A stretch of DNA of 64,000 bases from Agarivorans sp. Toyoura001. GTDB taxonomy: Bacteria; Pseudomonadota; Gammaproteobacteria; Enterobacterales; Celerinatantimonadaceae. Shown here piece by piece: positions 34,106 to 41,827 of the stretch. The notes below the pieces were generated by a model. The model worked only from the letters and a program-made list of their open reading frames with translations. It made no database searches and was not told where the DNA came from. How positions within the stretch are numbered: the stretch's first letter is position 1; each line of letters opens with the position of its first letter. The stretch lies in NCBI RefSeq assembly GCF_005405585.1, contig NZ_BJEQ01000003.1, positions 186,001-250,000 on the forward strand, given 5' to 3'. The position numbers were made by a program, and so were the translations under genes.

Positions 34106-35289
34106 GTTGGTGGGTATTACTGCGTTTAGAACTGCGCCGAATTTTGGCCAATCGAGCCTTGTTGTTAACAGTAGTTGGAGGCTTGCTGCTCTATGCTTTT
34201 TTGTATCCGCAACCCTATATAAAACAAACACCCCTGCAACAACCGATCACCGTTATTAATGCCGATGGTAGCCAATTAAGCCGCCAGCTCATCCGTATGG
34301 TAAACGCCAGCCCTTTGCTAGAAGTCACCAGCCAAGTCGCCAGTATTGAGCAGGCTCAACAGCTATTGGTTGAACGCAAAGTAGGAGGCTTGCTAGTGAT
34401 CCCAGAGAACTTTTATCGCGATGTACTACTGGGTCGCTCACCCACTCTCTCTTATGCCGGTGATGCCTCTTACTTCTTAGTTTATGGCACTATTGTGCAG
34501 GGCTTGGCGGAAACGTCGGCCACCTTGGCAGCCCAGGTTAAAGTCGCCAAAATGGTGGTCGATGGCGTGCCTATATCTCTTGCTAGCCAGCTGCATTCAC
34601 CCTTACAGCTCAGCACCAACGCAGCCTTTAATGCTCATCAAGGTTACTTGGATTACGTTATTCCTGCGGTATTTATTGTAATACTGCATCAAACCTTGTT
34701 GATTGCCATAGGCTTACACGCCAGCCCGACCAAGCCAGCAATAAAACCAAATTTAGTTCGCTTTTTTCCGGCGTGGAAAATAGTTGTAGTTCGCAGCTTA
34801 TTGTTTGTGGCGATTTACTGGCTAATGAGCAGCTTTTACATTGGTGTAGTATTGGATTATTACGGCGTACATCACTGGGCGAATGTGGCTGATATTTACA
34901 AACTATTGCTGCCATTTTTGCTAGCCGCCAGCGGTTTAGCCATGTGCATCGCCAGCTTGCTGCCTAAAAGAGATTACGCCACTATCGTTGGCTTAATGAC
35001 TTCACTTCCCATTGTGTTCGCCTGTGGCTTTATTTGGCCTTTGAGCTCCATTCCCATGCCTATCAATATTATTGCGGATTTAATTCCGGCCAAACCGATG
35101 GTATTGGGCATGCTAAAAATGAATCAGATGGGAGCAAGCTTTAGCGAGGTTCAACATCACTTCACTCACCTATGGTCATTGGCAGGCTGTTACTTTGCTT
35201 TGGCTGTCGCGATGATTTATTGGCAATCGACGTCACCCCCTAAGGTAGATGCAGCCAAATCAGCATTGCCTTCTTCACTCTCAGAGTGA
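34102..35289 (+). CDS. ABC-2 type permease, second of two
   Basis: 395 residues, the same layout as its partner: first helix near residues 20-38, periplasmic domain (ITVINADGSQLSRQLIRMVNASPLLEV), then a helical C-terminal half (LPFLLAASGLAMCIASLLPKRDYATIVGLMTSLP). The two probably form a heterodimer. The ATG at 34102 sits in an ATGA overlap with the upstream stop, and the longer frame from 34051 is rejected. No ATPase gene follows; the ATPase must come from elsewhere, or the complex differs. Confidence 0.84.
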   Translation: MSWWVLLRLELRRILANRALLLTVVGGLLLYAFLYPQPYIKQTPLQQPITVINADGSQLSRQLIRMVNASPLLEVTSQVASIEQAQQLLVERKVGGLLVIPENFYRDVLLGRSPTLSYAGDASYFLVYGTIVQGLAETSATLAAQVKVAKMVVDGVPISLASQLHSPLQLSTNAAFNAHQGYLDYVIPAVFIVILHQTLLIAIGLHASPTKPAIKPNLVRFFPAWKIVVVRSLLFVAIYWLMSSFYIGVVLDYYGVHHWANVADIYKLLLPFLLAASGLAMCIASLLPKRDYATIVGLMTSLPIVFACGFIWPLSSIPMPINIIADLIPAKPMVLGMLKMNQMGASFSEVQHHFTHLWSLAGCYFALAVAMIYWQSTSPPKVDAAKSALPSSLSE

Positions 35290-35539
35290 AAACGGCATGG
35301 AATAAGTCGGTATTTGAACTGAGCTGAAAATAAGACAATTCAAGAGCTTATACTTCTAACGTAAATAGAACCTAGCAATACGCGGGCAGATCACAAAGAA
35401 CATACACAAAAGTAACAAATCATCAATGTTCGTCACAGATCCATTTGCTCAATCTGTAAACAATTGTGGCCAAGGTTTATCGTTTACTGGTAGAGCAATT
35501 AGCTCGCACCTTGCAGTTTGGCATTTTGCCGGCTGTGCG

Positions 35540-35565
35540 TGCGATTAGGCTGTCAGCCTAACGCA
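35540..35565 (+). other. Hairpin in the region after the efflux operon
   Basis: TGCG-A-TTAGGC-TGTCA-GCCTAA-CGCA pairs with one bulged base. It lies 32 bases before a 27-codon frame and would be part of any transcript reaching the terminator at 35702. No T-run follows. Confidence 0.45.
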
Positions 35566-35596
35566 TCAGTGACTAACATTGGATGGTGGGAATACT

Positions 35597-35680
35597 ATGG
35601 AACAGTTTTATTTTACTTATTACGTAAACCTTTTTGCTAGAAAAGCGAATAAGCTTAACAAGAGAAAGGTACATTCTTAG
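35597..35680 (+). CDS. Possible 27-residue small protein
   Basis: ATG with GGATGG/GGTGGG purine stretch just upstream, 27 codons and a strong terminator 20 bases after the stop. The peptide is aromatic at the start (EQFYFTYYVNLF) and strongly basic at the end (RKANKLNKRKVHS). I do not know the family. It stands alone between the efflux operon and the convergent histidine kinase. Real small protein or chance frame is open. Confidence 0.35.
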   Translation: MEQFYFTYYVNLFARKANKLNKRKVHS

Positions 35681-35701
35681 ATTGCTCTCAGTCTAAAGTA
35701 A

Positions 35702-35734
35702 AAAGCCAGTCTCTTTAGAGTACTGGCTTTTTTT
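35702..35734. terminator. Strong bidirectional intrinsic terminator
   Basis: AGCCAGT CTC - TTTA - GAG T ACTGGCT, flanked by A-run on the left and seven T on the right. It serves the small plus-strand transcript and, in the other direction, the histidine kinase gene that ends at 35745. Confidence 0.88.
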
Positions 35735-35744
35735 AGGCCTATAG

Positions 35745-37127
35745 TTACTCACCAAAATTCACCAGCACAGTTAAACCCGGCTGATTACTTTGCAGCTTCA
35801 CCTCACCTTCGTGTAAACGAATAATCGCCCTCACTAAGGGTAAACCTAAGCCATAACCGGGGCTGTTTCTGCTGCTTTCTAAACGGTATAAACGCTGAAA
35901 TACTTTGTCGGTTTCAGACTCAGGAATACCGGGGCCATTGTCGCTAAGCGAAAAACCCGTAGCGTTAACTGTTAGTTTAATTTGGCTTTGCTCTCCAGCA
36001 TATTTACTGGCGTTTTCTAGCAAGTTGTAAATAGCACGAAATAGCAAGGTAGCGTCACCTAGCAATTTACACGCTTGCTTAATCTCTACATTAAGCACTT
36101 GATTGCGCTGTTGAGCTAGCGGTTGAATCAGCTCAATGGCGTCTTCAGCAATATTGGCTAAGTCTAGCTGCTTAAAATTAGCTTTTTGCTGCTGTTGTTC
36201 CAAACGAGTGAGCTCTAACATGGCAGTAAAAGTAGCTAATATACCGTCTAGTTCGGCTAACATGCTGCTAAGTTGCTCGCTAGTTACATGCTGCTTTTTA
36301 GCATCTAATTGCGCTTGTTCCAAACGTAACCTTAACCGCCCTAAAGGAGTACGTAGATCGTGAGCAATGGCATCAGTGACTCCAGTAATGGCATCAAAGG
36401 AGTGTTCGACTTGCAGCAACATTTTGTTGATATGAGTTGCCATGTGATCAAACTCATCATTGCGTTTGCTTAATGGCACTCGCGCACTCAATTCGCCCGC
36501 TTCAACCTTAAGCGCAATCTCGTTGATGCTATTCACTCGGCGCAATACTTGAGCAGAAAAGAACCAGCCGGTAATCAGCCCCAAAGCTAGGGCAAGTGCT
36601 AAGGCAGCAACGCTGGCTTGAATAAATTGCTCACGTAAATCAAACAGGGCTTCGTCATCGGTAGCCACCAGCAAGCGGCCATTGTTGAGGCTTTGTACAC
36701 AACCGGAAAATAGCCGAATTTCATTGTAATTATAAACAGGAAAGCGCGCTATTTGCGGGCAGGCAGTCACTCGTTTAGGAATAGTAGCCAAGCGACCATA
36801 GGTGGTGTGGTTATCGCTGTAGGCCATAATAAACTGGCGCGATTGTTCGGCTTGTTGCTCAAACTGACGAATAAAATCAGCTTGGCTAAGTTCTTCGGCC
36901 AATACTTGTTGCTGTTGTTGCAATTGATTGAGCTGCAGAGTTTGGCTGCGGCCGAGCTGACCAACGCTAAGTTGGTAAAGTACCCACAGCAATATGCCAA
37001 CCACCAGCATGAGCAGCCCCGTATAGAGCCGAGTTAAGCGCCAAACTGAGCTCGCTTGGTGGTTATTTCGCCACCATCCGGTAACCCACGCCACGTACGG
37101 TTTCAAGTAGTGGGTTATGGCCATCAA
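35745..37127 (-). CDS. Sensor histidine kinase
   Basis: 460 residues. Two membrane helices (about 34-53 and 178-200) enclose a periplasmic sensor of about 120 residues with two Cys (VTACPQIARF and FSGCVQSL). Then HAMP (RRVNSINEIALKVEAGEL), the phospho-acceptor segment AIAHDLRTPLGRLRLRLE with the His, and an HATPase domain (NLLENASKYAG N-box, DNGPGIPE G1, GLGLPLVRAI G2). It phosphorylates the adjacent response regulator. Its frame overlaps the regulator gene's end, so the exact start is uncertain. Confidence 0.88.
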   Translation of the reverse strand: MMAITHYLKPYVAWVTGWWRNNHQASSVWRLTRLYTGLLMLVVGILLWVLYQLSVGQLGRSQTLQLNQLQQQQQVLAEELSQADFIRQFEQQAEQSRQFIMAYSDNHTTYGRLATIPKRVTACPQIARFPVYNYNEIRLFSGCVQSLNNGRLLVATDDEALFDLREQFIQASVAALALALALGLITGWFFSAQVLRRVNSINEIALKVEAGELSARVPLSKRNDEFDHMATHINKMLLQVEHSFDAITGVTDAIAHDLRTPLGRLRLRLEQAQLDAKKQHVTSEQLSSMLAELDGILATFTAMLELTRLEQQQQKANFKQLDLANIAEDAIELIQPLAQQRNQVLNVEIKQACKLLGDATLLFRAIYNLLENASKYAGEQSQIKLTVNATGFSLSDNGPGIPESETDKVFQRLYRLESSRNSPGYGLGLPLVRAIIRLHEGEVKLQSNQPGLTVLVNFGE

Positions 37128-37743
37128 GTTCTACCTTTTTTCTTAAGCGCGCAACATGCACATCAATAACATTGGTTTGTGGATCAAAATCGTAATCCCA
37201 TACCGCCTCAAACAATAAAGTGCGGGTAACCACTTGACCAGCGTGTTCCATTAAATAACGCAACAGCTTAAATTCTTTAGGTTGCAGTACAATCTCTTGC
37301 TGGCCACGCCAAACCTGTCTAGCCAATAAATCCATGCTGAGATCGGCCACCTGTAATTTGTTAGATTGCGGCTCTGCTTGGCCACGCTGTCGCTGTAAGA
37401 GAATCTCTATTCTCACCAGTAACTCAGCCAAAGCAAAGGGTTTAACTAAGTAGTCGTCTCCACCCTCTCGTAAACCTTTGACCCGTTCATCTACACTGTC
37501 TAAAGCACTCAAGATCAGCACAGGCAAGGTTTTGTTGGCATTGCGCAGCGTAGACAACACCGTTAAACCATCGAGCTTAGGTAGCATTCTGTCTAGTACC
37601 AGTAGCTGGTAGTTATGCTCTAAAGCGAGAAACAGCCCATCTTGGCCATCACTCGCCACATCTACCTGATAGCCTTGCTCAGTTAAGGCTCGCTGCAAAA
37701 ACTGCTGAGTCGTTAAGTCATCTTCTATAACTAATATTCGCAC
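37063..37743 (-). CDS. OmpR-family response regulator
   Basis: 226 residues when started at the GTG at 37743 (VRILVIEDDLTTQQFL, the usual OmpR start). The earlier GTG at 37782 lies inside a terminator hairpin and is less likely. Receiver domain: acidic pair in VIEDD, phospho-Asp in LLVLDRMLPKLDGL, Lys in YLVKPFALAEL. C-terminal winged helix: KEFKLLRYLMEHAGQVVTRTLLFEAVW and VDVHVARLRKKVE. The kinase gene overlaps its end. Upstream is a PepSY gene, as in other PepSY-regulator sets. Confidence 0.92.
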   Translation of the reverse strand: MRILVIEDDLTTQQFLQRALTEQGYQVDVASDGQDGLFLALEHNYQLLVLDRMLPKLDGLTVLSTLRNANKTLPVLILSALDSVDERVKGLREGGDDYLVKPFALAELLVRIEILLQRQRGQAEPQSNKLQVADLSMDLLARQVWRGQQEIVLQPKEFKLLRYLMEHAGQVVTRTLLFEAVWDYDFDPQTNVIDVHVARLRKKVELDGHNPLLETVRGVGYRMVAK

Positions 37744-37763
37744 TCGATTTGGCCTATAGCTAG

Positions 37764-37792
37764 ATAAAAACAAGGTTGGCACTTGGCCAACC
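37764..37792 (-). terminator. Terminator/attenuator between the PepSY gene and the response regulator
   Basis: On the minus strand GGTTGGC-CAAGT-GCCAACC followed by TTGTTTTT. It lies just after the PepSY stop and before the regulator start, so it may reduce read-through into the two-component genes. Confidence 0.75.
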
Positions 37793-37806
37793 GTAGCATT
37801 AAGAAC

Positions 37807-38370
37807 TTAGTGCTTAAGCACTGGAATGGTCTCGCCAGTAACAACGTCTACTATCACGCGTTGTTTACCCTGTTGACCTAATAATTTGAACTTGTAAAAG
37901 GTAATGCCCTTTTCGTTTTCTAGTTCAAACTCCAATACTTGCGCTTGGTACTTATCATTTAACATGGCAATGGTTTGTTGCAGTGAAAGTTCTGACTCCG
38001 CTACTTGCTCCAAGGCCAAACGCTCATCATCGTCTATTTTACTCACACCTAATATGGTCAGTTTACTGCTTTCATTTTTAAGCATTTCGCCATCACTAAG
38101 GCTTAGCTTAAGTTTGTGTTGTTGCTCTTGCGCTAAGTTAATCACGTCCACTTCGTAAACCGCTTGGCCTTTATAGTCGTCCAGCTCAAGCTCGGTGATA
38201 TGGCCTGGGTAAGTGGTGTTAACCTTTTCAATGGCTTGCTCTAAGCTAAAGCCCGCTTTTTTAAGCGCTAGCGCTGATAAGGCATCATCGTCGGCAATCG
38301 CTGCGGTTGAGGTTAACGCTACGGCAGCAGCAACACATAATTTTTTCGAGAATTTAATTGGCAGTTTCAT
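37807..38370 (-). CDS. PepSY-domain protein, two repeats
   Basis: 187 residues with a signal peptide (AAAVALTSTAAIA). Two PepSY units are visible: ALALKKAGFSLEQAIEKVNTTYPGHITELELDDYKGQAVYEVDVI and VAESELSLQQTIAMLNDKYQAQVLEFELENEKGITFYKFKLL. Such periplasmic proteins often sit beside OmpR/kinase pairs and may inhibit or tune the sensor, or act on peptidases. Role here is inferred from context. Signal sequence cut after IADD is likely. Confidence 0.85.
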   Translation of the reverse strand: MKLPIKFSKKLCVAAAVALTSTAAIADDDALSALALKKAGFSLEQAIEKVNTTYPGHITELELDDYKGQAVYEVDVINLAQEQQHKLKLSLSDGEMLKNESSKLTILGVSKIDDDERLALEQVAESELSLQQTIAMLNDKYQAQVLEFELENEKGITFYKFKLLGQQGKQRVIVDVVTGETIPVLKH

Positions 38371-38582
38371 TCGGTAATCCTATTTGCTTAATTGACGCTA
38401 AGCAGTTTATAAAACCGCGCCTTACCACAAGGTGGCTGCAACATTACATTTTGTTCATCTTAATTAAAACAAGCGAATAACATTAGAACAATGATGAGTA
38501 AGCGCCTAATGCACTTATTCAACCACAAGCTGATGAGAAGATAAATAATCAATGGAAGCAAACACTTGTGCTAGGTTGCCAA

Positions 38583-39254
38583 TTAGTTTTTAACCAACGG
38601 TTCGGCTGTTAGCTTACGCAGCACAGCGGCTAAACTATCGGCAATGCCTCGATGTTTATCGTGTAAATAATGATACACCGGAATAGCATCTAAGCTGGGT
38701 GACAGCATTTTTATTTGTTTGTGCCAATATTTTTTAACCACATACTCGCCAATCGATTGTGGCAGAATAACTACGTCAACCCGCCCTCTGCCTAACATGG
38801 TGAGAGCCTGATGAGCATCACTAAAGAAGACTGTGCTGACGTGATTTTCTAGTTTAACTTCTAAGAACAGATGACCACGAACCCCAGCGACCTGATAACC
38901 CTGCAAATCTTCCCATTGTGAAATATCTATCTCTTCGCGTTTTACAAACGCCGCAATATTAATGTAAGCCAATGGCACGGGAATCATTAAGTGATGAGGT
39001 AAATAACTGGCGACATACTCGGTTCGAGCTAACTCGGCATCAATGCCAAAATTGTTCTTAGCTTGATACAAAGAACGCTTGGCTGGCATAGGAATTATCT
39101 CTACCTGATAACCCAGTTCGGCGTAAGCGTTGCTCACTAACTCGCTCACGTTGGGAAGAGCCGCTATGGTTTCTACTGTTGAAATACGAAGGCTTGGCCC
39201 CGCATGAAGCTTAACGCTTATTAACATCAGCATTACCAGTACAATCATTTTCAT
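38583..39254 (-). CDS. Periplasmic binding protein, family 3-like
   Basis: 223 residues, signal peptide to about residue 18 (MLISVKLHA). The mature part has family-3 features: LRISTVETIAALPNVSELVSNAYAELGYQVEIIPMPAKRSLYQA and the later WEDLQGYQVAGVRGHLFLEVKLENHV. It is shorter than classic amino-acid binding proteins and has no permease beside it; similar stand-alone proteins are common in marine bacteria. Ligand unknown. Ends 329 bases after the beginning of an intergenic region shared with PepSY. Confidence 0.7.
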   Translation of the reverse strand: MKMIVLVMLMLISVKLHAGPSLRISTVETIAALPNVSELVSNAYAELGYQVEIIPMPAKRSLYQAKNNFGIDAELARTEYVASYLPHHLMIPVPLAYINIAAFVKREEIDISQWEDLQGYQVAGVRGHLFLEVKLENHVSTVFFSDAHQALTMLGRGRVDVVILPQSIGEYVVKKYWHKQIKMLSPSLDAIPVYHYLHDKHRGIADSLAAVLRKLTAEPLVKN

Positions 39255-39328
39255 GCTATTTCCTTAGTCCCTAAAGGAGAGCAATAACTGACAATATACT
39301 TTTTAGTGTAGTTGATGTTGCGATGTTT

Positions 39329-39360
39329 CAAACCTTCAAATTAACTCATTTGAAGGTTTG
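39329..39360 (-). other. 13-bp perfect hairpin between the GH5-type gene and the next gene
   Basis: CAAACCTTCAAAT pairs perfectly with ATTTGAAGGTTTG across TAACTC. It lies 32 bases after the stop of the minus-strand GH5-type gene. There is no T-run, so it may be a 3' stabiliser or Rho-associated stem. Confidence 0.5.
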
Positions 39361-39391
39361 CAGGCCTCACTTAAGCTTCAATATCTACGCT

Positions 39392-41059
39392 TCAATCATT
39401 TAACCTTTCGGTAAGCATTTGAATTAATGGCTGATTCGATTTATCGGTTTGCGGAAGACTGCCAAAGCCAAAATATAAACCAAAAGGATCTTCGTGATAG
39501 GTATGCAAATTAAAATGGGTTTGATAACTGTCAGCTACATCTAATACATCACTCACCCACTGTAAGCCGCCCGCTTGGTCTTTAAAACACGCAGCGATAC
39601 AGCCAAACTCACCTAAATATAAAGGCACTTTTTGTTCCATTCCCCATTGCTCGATAGGTCGTATTATTTCGGCTATCAGGGCTTTATCCCAAGGTAAAAT
39701 AGCGTTAACACCGGTTTGGAAGTCTAAGCGCGCTTGCACATGAGCCGCGCTCCCTGCATTACTGGTTTTGGCCCAGGCGGAGATTTGGTAATAATGGCCT
39801 AGGGTTGGCACAATAAACTGCTGGGAACTGCCGCTGTTAGCATCACCACTGGTATTGCTAATCTGAATGGCATCTTCGCCTTCTAAAATGCGCGACCTCG
39901 AAGCGCCTTTATTTTTAGCTGCCCAAAAGTACCAGTTTGAATGTTGGCTTAAATCCACCTCAATGTGCCGCAGTACTTGCTCACCATCAGCGGCGTATTC
40001 AGTAATGGTTACCTGTTTAAACCAAGTATCTCCTGCATTGTTAGCAGAGACTAAAGCTGGATACATTAACTCTACTTTGGGGTCTGTAAGTGCAAACTTG
40101 TGCCCCTGCAAATACTGCCAATCTGCATTGTGCTCGCTCAATCTAGGATTATTGAAATAGGCGTCGTACCAGTGCGGCGAACCGATAACTTTAACGCGCT
40201 CAGGATCAGGATATTGGGCTGGTGCTTGAAATTGGCTCAACCAAGAAGCTTGCTGATGGGTGTAATCAATCGGCTCATAAAAGTGATACTGATAAACAAT
40301 ATTGGGGTCGTCTAGCTTAAAGAAGTTTTGTTGCTGATCGATCTGCCATTTGCCTTGCACCGCTAATAAGCGTTCTACAAACACAATATGCTCGGGATTT
40401 ACTTGGCGAATCGCCGCAAGCGCTGTAGTGGCCAAATCCACCCATTGTTGTTTACTGCGGCTAGTAATGGGTTCATTCAATAAATCTAGGCCAGCAATAT
40501 TAGGATGGCCTCGATAACGTTTGGCAATGGCTTGCCACAAACTCACCAGCCGTTGTTGGTTTTCTGCTTGCTCCCATAAGGCATCACCGCCACCTAAAGA
40601 CTGAAAGCCACCCTGCGGTACATGCATATTTAGCACTAAATAGATGCCGTGTTTTTCAGCCCACTCTAGGTTTTGATCTAACCAATCCCAACCCGCTTGA
40701 TGATATTGATAAGGTGCAGAGTCACTTTCAAAGGTTTGGTAGTTTAGGTAAAAGCGAATGCTGTTAAAACCCATTGCCTTAACGCGTTCAAAGTCTTGTT
40801 CGTTATGATGTTTGTTAGGAATATGGGTATTCGCCCATACCTCGTTGCCAAAAGCGACGCCCTTTAAACGCACTTTTTCACCTTTACCGTTAACGATAAA
40901 GCGCCCCTCAACCTGTAAGCGTAATTGCGGGTCGTAATCGGCCAGTGGGCGGTAAACGCTCACATTTTGCAGCGCTTGTTGTTGAGTAACAGAACTAGAA
41001 CTACACGCCCAAAGGCTAATCAGTATGGAGAGAATAAACACTCCGTGAAAACAACGCAT
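39392..41059 (-). CDS. GH5-type (beta/alpha)8 glycoside hydrolase lipoprotein with inserted module
   Basis: 555 residues. Lipoprotein signal with lipobox LWAC (Cys19) followed by a Ser/Gln linker, so it is surface or periplasm anchored. The barrel starts at about residue 65 (LKGVAFGNEVW, FERVKAMGFNSIRFYLNY). The acid/base Glu is in GLDLLNEP (near residue 197) and the nucleophile Glu in PLYLGEFG (near residue 483). The gap of about 285 residues is far longer than in usual GH5 enzymes. An extra beta-rich piece (about 300-450, with NWYFWAAKNKGASRSRI and LGHYYQISAWAKTSN) looks like a carbohydrate-binding sandwich inserted in the barrel. Substrate unknown; glucan or mannan is possible. Confidence 0.8.
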   Translation of the reverse strand: MRCFHGVFILSILISLWACSSSSVTQQQALQNVSVYRPLADYDPQLRLQVEGRFIVNGKGEKVRLKGVAFGNEVWANTHIPNKHHNEQDFERVKAMGFNSIRFYLNYQTFESDSAPYQYHQAGWDWLDQNLEWAEKHGIYLVLNMHVPQGGFQSLGGGDALWEQAENQQRLVSLWQAIAKRYRGHPNIAGLDLLNEPITSRSKQQWVDLATTALAAIRQVNPEHIVFVERLLAVQGKWQIDQQQNFFKLDDPNIVYQYHFYEPIDYTHQQASWLSQFQAPAQYPDPERVKVIGSPHWYDAYFNNPRLSEHNADWQYLQGHKFALTDPKVELMYPALVSANNAGDTWFKQVTITEYAADGEQVLRHIEVDLSQHSNWYFWAAKNKGASRSRILEGEDAIQISNTSGDANSGSSQQFIVPTLGHYYQISAWAKTSNAGSAAHVQARLDFQTGVNAILPWDKALIAEIIRPIEQWGMEQKVPLYLGEFGCIAACFKDQAGGLQWVSDVLDVADSYQTHFNLHTYHEDPFGLYFGFGSLPQTDKSNQPLIQMLTERLND

Positions 41060-41474
41060 TACGAGTCCTTAGTGCAAAAGTTTAAGTCTGTAACCAAAAC
41101 TATACCTAGCCCGCTATGATAAAAACCCAAGCCAGTTCACTGAACAAAATCTTGGCGATATTTCGTAATTAAAAACCGGTTTTTTGCAAAGCTGTGAACA
41201 CAATAATAACGAGGGAATATATGCAGATTGAGGCTAAATCACCATCAAGCCCCAAGCTAAGGGATTGCAAGGCGTTACCCACTGAGTCTTTTCGTTAGCA
41301 AATGATAAAACCAGCCGCACAATAGATTCTTCAGGTTTAACAATCACTTCCTAAGCCTATATAGAGTCACTAACGTCCGAAAAATTTAAAATGGGAAAGC
41401 ATCTCTATTGTGTGGTGTGATTCAATTTTAATTGTTACATTATCACACTGTTTTATTTTCACATTGCTCATGTT
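41060..41474 (+). promoter_or_regulatory. 415-bp region before the metal-like import operon, with a 7-bp inverted repeat
   Basis: GTGTGAT (41415-41421) and ATCACAC (41442-41448) form a perfect inverted repeat 20 bases apart, about 30 bases before the first gene. The half-sites resemble those of NikR (GTATGA-N16-TCATAC in E. coli) but the spacing is longer. Inside the right half, GTTACATTATCAC looks weakly like a Zur site. AAAAACCGGTTTTTT (41171-41185) is a self-complementary stretch of unknown role. A 25-codon frame is at 41221. Confidence 0.35.
41221..41298 (+). CDS. Possible 25-residue small protein
   Basis: ATG five bases after GAGGG, 25 codons, ending in ESFR. Sequence is hydrophilic with one Cys (KLRDCKALPT). 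No family known. It could be a remnant of a longer gene or a leader; there is no second support. Confidence 0.22.
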   Translation: MQIEAKSPSSPKLRDCKALPTESFR

Positions 41475-41765
41475 TTGCGCTATTTCCATTCTCTTCAATT
41501 AAATAAGCTGCTATTGCTGGCCATGCTCACACTCCCTTTAGGGCTGAGTACCGTGTCGCTTATGCATTCAATGGAAATGGAACATGAGGCTCACGAGCAT
41601 CATCAATGTGAAATGTATGAAGCAATTAACAATGCCGTGAACGCAGCGGCAACACTGGAGTATCGTTCAGATAAAGCCCAGTGTTATCAGACGTTTGAAC
41701 CACAAGCTATAGCATTCATCTCAAAAGAACTTCCTCGTACTCGGTCTCCTCCTAGCGTTACTTAA
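41475..41765 (+). CDS. Small exported His-rich protein (metal-handling type)
   Basis: 96 residues at most. A hydrophobic N-terminal helix (LLLLAMLTLPLGLSTVSL) is followed by a metal-binding-looking stretch EMEHEAHEHHQC, then a helix and a second Cys (KAQCYQTF). It ends in RTRSPPSVT, like the RAPP-type ends of small CopL/DUF2946-type proteins. The start is uncertain: TTG at 41475 or a later Met (41523). It lies 62 bases before an ABC importer operon; I infer a role in metal uptake or sensing. No known family certain. Confidence 0.5.
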   Translation: MRYFHSLQLNKLLLLAMLTLPLGLSTVSLMHSMEMEHEAHEHHQCEMYEAINNAVNAAATLEYRSDKAQCYQTFEPQAIAFISKELPRTRSPPSVT

Positions 41766-41827
41766 GCTTCAAATACAATTTTTCTATCCCATTTTTATAA
41801 CGCTAATTAACATCGTTAGGATTTGTT

